NCBI RefSeq assembly: GCF_000479335.1
Contig: NC_022584.1
Location: 310,001-374,000, forward strand
Length of the DNA stretch: 64,000 nucleotides
Source: Streptococcus ilei
Lineage (GTDB): Bacteria > Bacillota > Bacilli > Lactobacillales > Streptococcaceae
Direction of reading: 5' to 3'
Part shown: positions 49,260 to 58,053 of the stretch, in pieces
Position numbering within the stretch: the first letter of the stretch is position 1
How the letters are laid out: each line of letters begins with the position of its first letter
Position numbers and translations under genes: made by a program
The notes under the pieces: generated by a model
Databases searched by the model: none
Told to the model about the DNA's origin: nothing
The model's input: the letters and a program-made list of their open reading frames with translations, nothing else

Positions 49260-49302
49260 AACCGGATGCTCTCGTCTCCTACGATACAAGTCCGGTTTTC
49301 TA
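49260..49302 (+). terminator. Terminator after the nitroreductase gene
   Basis: AACCGGA pairs with TCCGGTT across 24 bases that hold a small CGT/ACG stem, then TTTC. A second hairpin, TAGAATCC/GGATTCTA, follows at 49301-49340 in the pepV leader. Confidence 0.7.
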
Positions 49303-49373
49303 GAATCCTTTGGTGGACAGTCGCTGATGGGATTCTAGGAGATTCAATTTAAATCGAACTAACGGAGGAATGC

Positions 49374-50780
49374 ATGACAACAATTGACTTTAAAGCAGAA
49401 GTAGAAAAACGTCGCGAAGAAATGATGGCTGACCTTTTCAGCCTTTTAGAAATCAACTCAGAACGGGATGATAGCCAGGCAGATGCGACTCACCCTTATG
49501 GACCTGGACCAGTCAAAGCTCTTGAGAAATTCTTGGAAATTGCTGAGCGTGATGGCTATGAAACAACCAATGTGGACAACTATGCTGGACACTTCACCTT
49601 TGGACAAGGGGAAGAAGAGCTCGGGATCTTTGCCCACATGGATGTGGTGCCTGCAGGTAGTGGCTGGAACACAGATCCATACAAACCAGAGATTATCGAT
49701 GGTAAGCTTTATGCCCGTGGTTCATCAGATGATAAGGGGCCTACAGTAGCTTGTTACTACGGCTTGAAGATCATCAAGGATCTGGGATTGCCTGTATCTA
49801 AGCGCGTGCGCTTCGTAGTCGGTACAGATGAAGAATCTGGCTGGGGTGATATGGACTACTATTTCAAACATGTCGGTCTTCCTGATCCAGACTTTGGTTT
49901 CTCTCCGGATGCTGAATTCCCAATCATCAACGGAGAAAAAGGAAACATTACCGAGTACCTCCATTTTGGTGGTCAAAACACAGGTCAAGCGCATCTTCAT
50001 AGCTTCACCGGTGGCCTTCGTGAAAACATGGTACCTGAGTCAGCGACAGCTCTTGTTTCAGGACAATTGCCAGATCTAGCTAGTCTCTTGGAGGCCTTTG
50101 CCAATGAACACCAACTTCGTTATGAAGTAGCAACAGAGGATGACGGTAAATTTAAGTTCACTATTATCGGGAAATCTGCCCACGGCTCTACTCCAGAAGC
50201 TGGAATCAATGGAGCGACCTACTTGGCTCTCTTCTTGAACCAGTTTGACTTCGGTGGAGATGCCAAAGCTTACTTGCAGGTGTCAGCTTCTCTTCTTCAT
50301 GAAGACTTTGCTGGTGAGAAGCTTGGCATTGCCCACACGGATGAAAAGATGGGGGCTCTCAGCATGAATGCGGGTGTCTTCAACTTTGATGAAAATAGCT
50401 CAGATAACACCATCGCCTTGAACATTCGTTACCCTAAAGGAACAGATCCAGAAACCATCAAAGCTGGACTTGAAAAAGTTGAAGGAGTGGCATCCGTTAG
50501 CTTGTCAGCTCACGGCCACACCACTCACTATGTTCCAATGGAAGATGAATTGGTCTCAACGCTGTTGCGTGTCTATGAAAAACAAACCGGACTGAAAGGT
50601 CATGAGCAAGTAATCGGTGGTGGAACCTTTGGTCGTCTATTAAAACGTGGGGTTGCCTTCGGTGCCATGTTCCCAGACTATGTGAACACTATGCACCAAG
50701 CCAATGAATTTACGGATGTAGAAGATCTCTACCGTGCAGCTGCAATTTACGCAGAAGCTATCTACGAACTCATCAAATAA
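49374..50780 (+). CDS. pepV: Dipeptidase PepV
   Basis: PepV is an M20-family zinc dipeptidase that completes peptide use. The 468-aa product has zinc motifs FAHMDVVPAGSGW near 86-98 and GTDEESGWGDMDYY near 150-163; the last ligand is a His near 440 in NTMHQANEF. The lid domain covers about 180-380. GGAGG precedes the ATG. Codon use is biased, suggesting high expression, as expected for a peptide-using oral streptococcus. Confidence 0.95.
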   Translation: MTTIDFKAEVEKRREEMMADLFSLLEINSERDDSQADATHPYGPGPVKALEKFLEIAERDGYETTNVDNYAGHFTFGQGEEELGIFAHMDVVPAGSGWNTDPYKPEIIDGKLYARGSSDDKGPTVACYYGLKIIKDLGLPVSKRVRFVVGTDEESGWGDMDYYFKHVGLPDPDFGFSPDAEFPIINGEKGNITEYLHFGGQNTGQAHLHSFTGGLRENMVPESATALVSGQLPDLASLLEAFANEHQLRYEVATEDDGKFKFTIIGKSAHGSTPEAGINGATYLALFLNQFDFGGDAKAYLQVSASLLHEDFAGEKLGIAHTDEKMGALSMNAGVFNFDENSSDNTIALNIRYPKGTDPETIKAGLEKVEGVASVSLSAHGHTTHYVPMEDELVSTLLRVYEKQTGLKGHEQVIGGGTFGRLLKRGVAFGAMFPDYVNTMHQANEFTDVEDLYRAAAIYAEAIYELIK

Positions 50781-50785
50781 GACGC

Positions 50786-50817
50786 TACTCAGTTGGCACT
50801 TGCTGGCTGAGTTTTTG
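50786..50817 (+). terminator. Hairpin between pepV and the UDG-like gene
   Basis: ACTCAGTTGGCA can pair with TGCTGGCTGAGT, followed by TTTTG. It probably ends pepV transcription in part. Confidence 0.65.
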
Positions 50818-50832
50818 CTTAGAGGAGGAGAA

Positions 50833-51426
50833 ATGAAGCAACTAGAGCAGATCAAAAAAGCCATCATGGCTGATCCACAAAACAAAGACTATACGGATAA
50901 GGGGATCGAGCCCTTGTTTGCGGCACCAAAGACAGCTCGAATCAATATTATCGGACAGGCACCTGGCCTTAAGACACAGGAAGCAGGCCTCTACTGGAAG
51001 GACAAGAGTGGGGACCGCTTAAGGGAATGGTTAGGAGTCGATGAAGAGACCTTCTACCATTCGGGTATATTTGCGGTCATTCCTATGGACTTTTATTTCC
51101 CAGGTCATGGCAAGTCAGGAGATCTGCCACCTCGCAAGGGCTTTGCGGAAAAGTGGCATCCTCAACTCCTCAAAGAGTGTCCAGATATTGAGTTGACCCT
51201 CTTGATTGGCCAGTACGCCCAAGCCTACTATCTTCATGAGAAGGTCAGTGGCAAGGTGACAGAGCGGGTGAGACGGTACAAGGACTACCTGCCCGACTAT
51301 TTCCCTCTGGTCCACCCTTCGCCTCGCAATCAGATCTGGATGGCCAAGAATCCTTGGTTTGAGGCAGAAGTGGTGCCGGCTCTCCGGTCTCGAGTCCAGC
51401 AGATTATAGCCGAACATACAAAATAA
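50833..51426 (+). CDS. Uracil-DNA glycosylase family protein
   Basis: This 197-aa protein of the UDG superfamily has motif 1 IIGQAPGLKTQEAG near 38-51 and motif 2 LVHPSPRNQ near 159-167. The activating residue of motif 1 is not the Asp of classic Ung, so specificity is uncertain. I start at 50833 behind GAGGAGG; the open frame upstream overlaps pepV. It may be a repair or scavenging glycosylase. Confidence 0.85.
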   Translation: MKQLEQIKKAIMADPQNKDYTDKGIEPLFAAPKTARINIIGQAPGLKTQEAGLYWKDKSGDRLREWLGVDEETFYHSGIFAVIPMDFYFPGHGKSGDLPPRKGFAEKWHPQLLKECPDIELTLLIGQYAQAYYLHEKVSGKVTERVRRYKDYLPDYFPLVHPSPRNQIWMAKNPWFEAEVVPALRSRVQQIIAEHTK

Positions 51427-51459
51427 TAGTTAGTGATAATTGTAAAAGGAGGTATTTCC

Positions 51460-51951
51460 ATGGATCCATATCAAAAAGTCAAAGCCAAATTGGACGAGCT
51501 CGGGATTGAATTTGATGTGGTGGAGCATCCACCAGCATTGACTACCGAGCAGGCCGATTCCTATATTGAAGGTCTCGAAGGGGTCCGGACAAAGTCCATG
51601 TTTTTGACCAACAAAAAGAAAACCCAGTACTATCTGCTCATCATGGATGATCAGAAGCTCTTGGATATGGATGACTTCAAAGAGCAAGTAGGAGCCAATC
51701 GGATCCGCATGGCTTCAGCTGAATCTCTGGCAGAAAAAATGCAATTACCAGCTGGGACAGTATCTCCATTTGGCTTGTTAAACAATGAAGAAAAAGATAT
51801 TCTCGTCTATTTTGATCAGGATATTGTGTCAGAGGAAATCATGACCTTCCATCCTAACACCAATGAAAAGACCATTTTTATCAAAACCCAGGACCTATTC
51901 CGCTTTTTAGAGTCCATTGATTTTAAATACGAAATACTAACCTTGCCATAG
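51460..51951 (+). CDS. Prolyl-tRNA editing (YbaK/ProX) deacylase family protein
   Basis: This 163-aa YbaK-fold protein has the family core EHPPALTTEQADSYIE near 21-36 and GVRTKSMFLTNKK near 41-53, with the substrate lysine in TKSMFL. It should hydrolyse mischarged aminoacyl-tRNA, such as alanyl-tRNA(Pro). AAAGGAGG lies 6 bases before the ATG at 51460. It precedes a rhodanese gene by 21 bases. Confidence 0.88.
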   Translation: MDPYQKVKAKLDELGIEFDVVEHPPALTTEQADSYIEGLEGVRTKSMFLTNKKKTQYYLLIMDDQKLLDMDDFKEQVGANRIRMASAESLAEKMQLPAGTVSPFGLLNNEEKDILVYFDQDIVSEEIMTFHPNTNEKTIFIKTQDLFRFLESIDFKYEILTLP

Positions 51952-51972
51952 TGGCATCAAAAAGGAGAAATC

Positions 51973-52254
51973 ATGAAAGAAATTCCATTTAATGACTTTT
52001 TAGCAAAGTACCAAGTTGGAGAGATCCAAGTCGTCGATGTCCGTGAGCAGGAGGAATACGATGCCCTTCATCTGGACGGAGTGACCTTGCTTCCCTTATC
52101 CGTGTTGGCAGAACGGTATTCAGAACTAGACAAGGAGCAAGCCTATTATGTCATCTGCAAGTCTGGCCGGCGCTCAGCCCGTGCCTGCCAATTTTTGGAA
52201 GAAGAGGGCTATGATGTGACCAACGTCCAAGGTGGCATGGATGCATTTGAATAG
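51973..52254 (+). CDS. Single-domain rhodanese-like sulfurtransferase
   Basis: This 93-aa protein is one rhodanese domain. The active-site loop is CKSGRRS with Cys62, and the CH2A-like VVDVREQEEYD lies near 20-30. It may carry sulfane sulfur; the acceptor is unknown. AAAGGAG precedes the ATG. It is in tandem with the editing deacylase. Confidence 0.9.
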   Translation: MKEIPFNDFLAKYQVGEIQVVDVREQEEYDALHLDGVTLLPLSVLAERYSELDKEQAYYVICKSGRRSARACQFLEEEGYDVTNVQGGMDAFE

Positions 52255-52352
52255 TTGGGATGCTCTAGACAGTTGATTCCTGTAGAATATTGAATTATAG
52301 CTAAAATTTTTATATAATATATCTGTATTTTATTTTATAAGGAGATTATTTT

Positions 52353-53654
52353 ATGATCAAACAGGATTGGCTTGATTACTTTGAAGCTGTGAACGGTCGT
52401 TCAGCAACTGAAGCAGAGATCGCACAAGCATTGGCTGCAGGTGAGTTCCAAGAAGAACAGGCAGCTCAAGAAGCTTCACAATTTGTAGGTGCTCCAGTAG
52501 CTCCAGACCAAGCAAGCGCTGGCTTCGTCGCTGCTCCAGTAGCACCAGAAGAAGTGGCTTCACAATTTGCTACTGCTCCAGAAGCACCAGCTCCAGAAGC
52601 AGCTTCACAATTCGCGGCTGCTCCAGAAGCACCAGTACAAGAAGCGCCACAATTCACAGCTGCTCCAGAAGCGCCAGCACAAGAAACGCCACAATTTGCT
52701 GCTGCGCCAGAGGTACCAGTACAAGAAGCACCTCAATTTGCTGCTGCGCCAGAAGCGCCAGTCCAAGAAGCGCCACAATTTGCTGCTACTCCAGAAGCAC
52801 CAGTACAAGAAGCACCACAGTTCGCTACTGCTCCAGAAGCACCAGTACAAGAAGCGCCACAATACACTGCTGCGCCAGAAGGACCAGCATTTGGTGCTCA
52901 ACCAAATAGCTTCCAGCAAGCACCTCAACAACAGCCGCAACCAGGATTTGGTCAACCGGCTCCGGGTCAAGCTCCAGGTCAAGGCTTCCAGCAAGCACCT
53001 TATCCAGGACAACCTCAACCAGGTCAAGCTTATTATGCACAACCTGCCCAACCAAATGCCTTTGGACAAGCAATGAAAGGATTCTGGTCATGGTTCGTTT
53101 CTGCTTTGGTTCGTCCAACAGTAGAAACTCAACCAAGAGTATTGAATGGTATCCTTCATTATGTCTTGACTGCATTTATCCTTAGCCTCTCACTTTTCTT
53201 CGTGGCGAGTGCCTTCCCTTACGCTGAAGTTGGATTTACAGCTTACCTATTGATTGTCATTGTAACTTTCTTTACAATTTATGTTACGCAATTAACTGGT
53301 TTCTTGGTTCGTAACCTTGTCTTGCAAGATAAAGAATACACCTACAAACGTTCATTCGATGAGTTTACTCGCTTGTCTATCTATGCCTTGCCAGCATCCC
53401 TCATTGTCTTGATTTTTTCTCTAGTCAAGTACTTTGAAGGATTTATCTTCCTTCGATCGTTAATCTTCTTTCTCTATTTCTTAGGCTTGCTCTATACTGT
53501 TTACCAAGGTTTGAACAGAACAAAATTCAAGGCTGACAAATTCTTGTTGCTCCTTGCTTCTTCAGCAGTCATTCTAGTCATCTTCACAATTGTTGGCATC
53601 ATTGACAGACGTATTTTAGAACAAGTATCTATCTATATCGCTTCCTTCTTCTAA
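52353..53654 (+). CDS. Repeat-rich membrane protein with N-terminal W-F-GR motif (DUF6574/YIP1-like)
   Basis: This 433-aa protein has three parts. Residues 5-31 hold DWLDYFEAVNGRSATEAEI, a motif also found twice in the next gene. Residues 73-172 are about seven tandem 14-residue units of the type APEAPVQEAPQF, followed by a Gln, Pro and Gly-rich stretch (180-235) with GFGQPAPGQ. Residues 265-430 form about five membrane segments. The DNA of the repeats is itself a 42-bp minisatellite, so length may vary between strains. The family name is from memory; function is unknown. Confidence 0.75.
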   Translation: MIKQDWLDYFEAVNGRSATEAEIAQALAAGEFQEEQAAQEASQFVGAPVAPDQASAGFVAAPVAPEEVASQFATAPEAPAPEAASQFAAAPEAPVQEAPQFTAAPEAPAQETPQFAAAPEVPVQEAPQFAAAPEAPVQEAPQFAATPEAPVQEAPQFATAPEAPVQEAPQYTAAPEGPAFGAQPNSFQQAPQQQPQPGFGQPAPGQAPGQGFQQAPYPGQPQPGQAYYAQPAQPNAFGQAMKGFWSWFVSALVRPTVETQPRVLNGILHYVLTAFILSLSLFFVASAFPYAEVGFTAYLLIVIVTFFTIYVTQLTGFLVRNLVLQDKEYTYKRSFDEFTRLSIYALPASLIVLIFSLVKYFEGFIFLRSLIFFLYFLGLLYTVYQGLNRTKFKADKFLLLLASSAVILVIFTIVGIIDRRILEQVSIYIASFF

Positions 53655-53736
53655 TTAGATAGGAACCTGATCATAAAATTCTTGTTCATATTCATATCGG
53701 GATAAAAAATATTTTAGGTTTTAGGAGAACATACCG

Positions 53737-55527
53737 ATGAACAAAAAATGGGTAGAATTATTTGAAAAAGTAATCGGTCGCAAACCTACTCCTGAAGAAT
53801 TCATTGCCGGAAGAGATTCCGGCTTTGATTTTAAGGCAATCAAATCGATTGCTGGAGTAGCTATTGATCAAGTGGCTTCAGAAGCGCCAGGACTAGGAGT
53901 GCAGGAGTCAGTAGAAGCGGTTGTAAATCCTCTTCAACTTGCTTGGGAAGAGCATTTTATCGCCCTCTATGGACGTTCACCGCTTCCAGAAGAGATTGAA
54001 TCTGCTCGAAGCCAGAATTTTGAAATCGTAGAAGCACCTGCTCCGACGATTAACTTGGAAGAGACCAATCAGACAACGCAGGTCTTCGCACCAGTGGAGA
54101 ATCCATCAGAGACCCCAGAAAACTTGTCCCAGCCAGTTGAAGCTCTAGCGCCAGCAGAGGCTCCAGAGCAAGAAGAAGCTGTCAAGAAAGGCAAGGAAAA
54201 GAAAGAAAAGAAAGTCAAAAAAGAGAAAAAAGGCAAGAAAAAGAAAGTCTTCTTCTTCAGTATTTTGGCTTTGTTGGTCTTGGCCTTGTCTGGTCTAGGC
54301 TATTACTTCTCATCAACTACAGGCCCACAGGTGACAGTGGATAAATTGGTCACAGCCATTGAACAAAAGGATTACTGAGAAGTGGCGAGCATTCTTTCTA
54401 CTGACAAGGATAAGTGGACCAAGGAAGAAGCTCAAGGCTTGCTAGACTATATGACCTCTCAGAAGATCGATGTCATCTACGAATTAGATCATATCGCTCA
54501 GTCTTCAAAAACAGGTAGCATCAAGGACAAAAATCAGAATCTACTGATCGGAATTGAGAAGGCGGATAAGAAATTCGGTATCTTCCAAGAATACCGCATC
54601 GCGACCTATCCACTTGAAGTCACAGCGGTTACGAATCTGGATGATGCCAAGCTTAAGACCAGCGAAAAAGAGTCGACAGTGCTCAAAAAGAACCAAACGA
54701 CCAAACTTGGAGAGGTTCACTTTGCGCCACGAGACATGCAACTAGATGGTAAGACAGAAGTTGGAAAAATCTCTAGTGAGGTCAAACTAGACCCAGCTCA
54801 GGCTTCTAAGAATAAGCTGAACTTGACCTTCAATTCTGAAAAACGTCTTCTCGAAATTGAATTCCCAGAGGAAGTAAGCAATCCAACTGATATCAAGGTA
54901 GCAGTGAATGGTAAGGAAGTCGGCACAAGTACCTTATTTGAAGTCGATGTCGTAGCCCATCAAGAAATCGAAGTTCATGCAGTCTTTAGTGTCAATGGTG
55001 AGAGCTATACAACTGAAAAAGCTAAAGTCACGATCGGTGAAACTCCTGATGACGATGAAGTCATCACTTTGAAACTTTCTAAGGATGTGGCCAAACGATT
55101 GAAAGATGCAGAAACAGCTCGTAAAGCCAAGGAAGAAGAAGCCAAGAAGGCTGAAGAGAAGAAAACCTCTGTAACCTCCTTCCTCCAAGACTATCGCACA
55201 GAAGTCTTCTCATCTGTCTCAAGTAGATCCAACACCTACTCCAAGTACTATGACACTTCAAGTGACGCCTACAAGGAAATGGTGGAGTGGACAACAGGTG
55301 GTGGAGTCAAGAAGGCTGAAATCGACTACTATACACCAGGTGTTTTTAACGTCCTTAGCATTACCGAAGAGAACGGAATGGTGATCGTGAAAACCCACGA
55401 AGAATATACTGTACATTATGTGACCAGCCGAAAAGATAGCCAGAGTAGCAAAGACAAGACCTACACTCTAAAACCAGTAGGGGATACTTATGTGATTACG
55501 GCTATTGCGGTCACAGCTGGTAATTAG
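53737..55527 (+). pseudogene. TcaA-like membrane protein gene interrupted by an in-frame TGA
   Basis: One reading frame covers 53737-55527 but has TGA at 54376-54378, after KLVTAIEQKDY; the next residues EVASILSTDKDKW fit an ancestral Trp (TGG). The first part (213 aa) has the W-F-GR motif twice (5-31 and 70-96), a Lys-rich stretch (150-170) and a membrane segment (171-191). The second (381 aa, GTG at 54382) resembles the outer domains of TcaA/YvbJ proteins. A weak AAAGGA before the GTG could allow re-initiation, but the domains would then lack the anchor. A sequencing error is possible. Confidence 0.82.
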
Positions 55528-55537
55528 GAGGATTATG

Positions 55538-56311
55538 ATGAAATTAAGCATGACAAAATGGACGCTTGCTGGCCTTGTTCTTTTGAGCCTAGGCGCTTGT
55601 GGCCAACAGAAGGAATCAAAGAGCTCAACGCAAAAAGAGCCTGCTTCCAGTAAGCAAGTCGCACAGTCATCAGCCGGAAAAGAAACCAGTGCTTCTGAAG
55701 CAACATCGTCTAACGATAGCGATAAGTCAAGGAAGAAGGCAGGCGAAGTCACCGTGGACCAAGGTGTTTCCTTCAATGGTTCTTATTATAGTGTCCAAGG
55801 AAAATCTGGAGATATCGTCATCGCCAACAAGCACTACCCCTTAGCTGCAGACTACAATCCAGGTGAGGATCCGACAGCTGTTGCGGCCTTGCATGAGTTG
55901 ATTGCGGCTATGCAGGCAGAAGGCTATGCTATCAGTGATCAGTACAGTGGTTTCCGCAGTTATGAGACCCAGGTTGATCTCTACCAAAGCTATGTCAATC
56001 AAGATGGGGCAGCAGCGGCAGATCGCTACTCAGCTCGTCCTGGCTATAGTGAGCACCAGACAGGTCTAGCATTTGACCTCATCGATACCAGTGGCAATCT
56101 CGTTCAAGAATCAGGCGCAAGCAAATGGTTGCTTAAGAACGCTGCCAAGTATGGCTTTATCGTCCGCTATCAAGAAGGGAAAGAAGCGAGCACAGGCTAC
56201 ATGCCTGAAAGCTGGCACCTTCGCTATATCGGAGAAGATGCAAAAGATGTCGCAGCCTCAGGTAAAAGCTTAGAAGAATACTTCAACTTTACCGGTGGCG
56301 ACTACGAATAA
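55538..56311 (+). CDS. ldcB: LD-carboxypeptidase LdcB/DacB (VanY family lipoprotein)
   Basis: LdcB trims tetrapeptides of peptidoglycan to tripeptides. The 257-aa product has a lipoprotein signal with lipobox LGAC (Cys21) and a Ser/Lys-rich linker (22-70). The VanY domain has SGFRSYETQ near 135, the zinc ligands His and Asp in GYSEHQTGLAFDL near 170-182, and SWHLRYIG near 226. I prefer the second ATG (55538), 6 bases after GGAGG. It follows the TcaA-like gene by 10 bases, a cell-wall context. Confidence 0.93.
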   Translation: MKLSMTKWTLAGLVLLSLGACGQQKESKSSTQKEPASSKQVAQSSAGKETSASEATSSNDSDKSRKKAGEVTVDQGVSFNGSYYSVQGKSGDIVIANKHYPLAADYNPGEDPTAVAALHELIAAMQAEGYAISDQYSGFRSYETQVDLYQSYVNQDGAAAADRYSARPGYSEHQTGLAFDLIDTSGNLVQESGASKWLLKNAAKYGFIVRYQEGKEASTGYMPESWHLRYIGEDAKDVAASGKSLEEYFNFTGGDYE

Positions 56312-56316
56312 CAAGA

Positions 56317-56356
56317 AAACCGCTCTTTCAGGAATCCTGAAGGAGCGGTATTTTTT
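56317..56356 (+). terminator. Terminator after ldcB
   Basis: The long stem ACCGCTCTTTCAGGA/TCCTGAAGGAGCGGT (one bulged base) is followed by ATTTTTTG. Confidence 0.88.
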
Positions 56357-56371
56357 GTGCTGGGCAGGACA

Positions 56372-56405
56372 AGAAAAAACCACTGCCAAGTGGAAGTGGT
56401 TTTGA
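56372..56405 (-). terminator. Terminator of rpmE2
   Basis: On the minus strand, AAAACCACTTCCACT pairs with AGTGGTTTTTT around TTGGC. It lies just behind the L31 stop codon. Confidence 0.8.
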
Positions 56406-56413
56406 TGGGTTTC

Positions 56414-56656
56414 TTATTTGAGACCGTATTTTTTGTTGAAACGATCCACACGTCCATCTGCTTGAGTGAACTTTTGACGTCCAGTGTAGAATGGGTGTGA
56501 GTCTGATGAAATTTCAACACGGATCAATGGGTAAGTTTCACCTTCGAATTCAACAGTCTCGTTAGAGTACTTAGTTGAACCACTAAGGAACTTATAACCA
56601 GTAGTAGTGTCCATGAAGACAACAGGGCGATATTCTGGATGGATATCTTTTTTCAT
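56414..56656 (-). CDS. rpmE2: 50S ribosomal protein L31 type B
   Basis: This 80-aa L31 lacks the zinc-binding Cys pairs, which defines the type B (C-minus) form used under zinc limitation in some bacteria and as the sole L31 in streptococci. It starts [16 protein letters not shown] and ends FNKKYGLK. The ATG at 56656 follows AAAGGA on the minus strand; upstream codons in frame are not family-like. It lies near pde2, as in pneumococcus (from memory). Confidence 0.96.
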   Translation of the reverse strand: MKKDIHPEYRPVVFMDTTTGYKFLSGSTKYSNETVEFEGETYPLIRVEISSDSHPFYTGRQKFTQADGRVDRFNKKYGLK

Positions 56657-56769
56657 TTTGCAATAATTCCTTTCTGCCATGGTCTCTTTCCGAGCCATAG
56701 ATTGTTACTAAGTTAGTTTATCAAAAACAAAAGAGTTTGGCAAGGATTTTTACCAAATTTTTCGCATTT

Positions 56770-56822
56770 TTATTAAGAAAAAAGTGGGAGAAGCTCATCC
56801 TATCAGACAAGCTTTTCCCACT
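56770..56822 (-). terminator. Terminator of the Q/G/P-rich membrane protein gene
   Basis: On the minus strand, AGTGGGAAAAGCT pairs with AGCTTCTCCCACT, followed by TTTTTTC. Confidence 0.88.
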
Positions 56823-56878
56823 CTGCCTAACAGTCCCAGTAAAGAAATGTTGGACATGTAAGATCAATAGAAATCTTT

Positions 56879-57871
56879 TTATTCTTGACCAGGTTCAGTA
56901 GTTGGCTGTTCTGGTTGTTGAGGTTGCTGTTGCTCTTGAGGTTGCCAAGGTTGTTGAGGCGCTTGTTGGAACCCTTGTTGAGGCTGTTGAGGTGCTTGTT
57001 GGAACCCTTGCTGAGGTTGTTGGAATCCTTGTTGAGGCGCTTGTTGGAATCCTTGCTGAGGTTGTTGGAACCCTTGTTGAGGCGCTTGTTGGAATCCTTG
57101 TTGAGGTGCTTGTTGGAACCCTTGTCCTGGGGCAGGTTGACCAAACCCTTGTTGAGGTGCTTGTTGGAACCCTTGTCCTGGGGCAGGCTGACCAAACCCT
57201 TGTTGCGGTTGTTGCCATTGTTGTTGACCAGGTTGACCAAACCCTTGTTGAGGTGCTTGTTGGAAGCCTTGTCCTGGAGCAGGTTGACCAAATCCTTGTT
57301 GAGGCGCTTGTTGGAATCCTTGTCCTGGGGCAGGCTGACCAAACCCTTGTTGTGGTTGTTGCCATTGTTGTTGACCAGGTTGACCTGGTTGTTGTGGTGA
57401 TTGGACAGATGATGCAACAGACTGTGCGAATCCTCTACTTGTTGATGCAAGTTCTTGGAATGTCCCTTTAGTGATTTTACCACCAGACATCGCAAGAAGT
57501 CCTGTGACAACAAGAGCAATACTTGCAATGACTGCAATAATCAAACCAAAACCAATAGAAAAGCCATCACCGAATTCAGATGAAGCACCCAAAACTCTAA
57601 ACATAGTGATGATCGTAATTAAGCTTTCAAGAATACCGATAGCAATGACACCAATGGAAAAATTCTTGTTCATTGGTGGAGCAATGTTTGGAAGGCAAGC
57701 TAGAACGATGGCACCAATAGCTAGGACAACGATGACCCATCCAAATTCACCTCGAATTCCACTGAAAGAATAACTTCCGAAGGATCCACCATTAAGTGTA
57801 CTCCACGGCAAAAAGGTAGAAATGGCAGTAAGAGCTGCTGCGACAATGATAAAAATACGATGTTTATGCAT
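56879..57871 (-). CDS. Four-segment membrane protein with long Q/G/P-rich repeat tail
   Basis: This 330-aa protein has four hydrophobic segments (about 5-22, 44-60, 71-93 and 105-128), then a tail (from about 160) of repeats like QQGFGQPAPGQGFQQAP, poor in charge and rich in Gln, Gly, Pro and Phe. The same unit occurs in the protein at 52.4-53.7 kb. The tail is disordered and may drive self-association, by analogy with Q/G-rich low-complexity domains. GGAGAC precedes the ATG. ORFs read from other frames of the repeat are shadows. Function is unknown. Confidence 0.72.
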   Translation of the reverse strand: MHKHRIFIIVAAALTAISTFLPWSTLNGGSFGSYSFSGIRGEFGWVIVVLAIGAIVLACLPNIAPPMNKNFSIGVIAIGILESLITIITMFRVLGASSEFGDGFSIGFGLIIAVIASIALVVTGLLAMSGGKITKGTFQELASTSRGFAQSVASSVQSPQQPGQPGQQQWQQPQQGFGQPAPGQGFQQAPQQGFGQPAPGQGFQQAPQQGFGQPGQQQWQQPQQGFGQPAPGQGFQQAPQQGFGQPAPGQGFQQAPQQGFQQAPQQGFQQPQQGFQQAPQQGFQQPQQGFQQAPQQPQQGFQQAPQQPWQPQEQQQPQQPEQPTTEPGQE

Positions 57872-57991
57872 AAAACGTCTCCTTTTTTGTGATTATTATA
57901 GCATAAATAAGCTCAAACTGGAATGGAAATCTAAGAAATCGTTCACATTTTTCTAAATCTTATTAAAATTTATTCGTTTTTGTTTAAAATG

Positions 57992-58029
57992 AAAAAAGGC
58001 CAATCAACTCCACTAGAAATGACTGACCT
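57992..58029 (-). terminator. Terminator of pde2
   Basis: On the minus strand, AGGTCAGTCA pairs with TGATTGGCCT (two wobbles), followed by six T. Confidence 0.78.
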
Positions 58030-58053
58030 GCTTGCTTGATTCTTCATGAACAT

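Noticed and set aside
49301..49373. Riboswitch in the pepV leader
   Set aside because: Only one simple hairpin (TAGAATCC/GGATTCTA) is present; nothing matches a known aptamer and no switchable terminator follows.
52560..53076. Tandem repeats at 52.6-52.9 kb and 56.9-57.4 kb as CRISPR arrays
   Set aside because: Units are directly adjacent, in frame with a coding gene, of 42-bp type or similar, with no unique spacers.
54376..54378. TGA as a selenocysteine codon or programmed read-through site
   Set aside because: Streptococci lack selenocysteine insertion genes to my knowledge, no SECIS-like hairpin follows, and Trp fits the position.
56827..57537. Long open frames in other frames and on the plus strand over 56.8-57.5 kb, rich in Asn/Lys/Leu or Thr/Ser
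   Set aside because: They are frame-shifted or antisense readings of the Q/G/P-rich repeat tail of the minus-strand gene at 56879-57871; no ribosome binding site and extreme composition.
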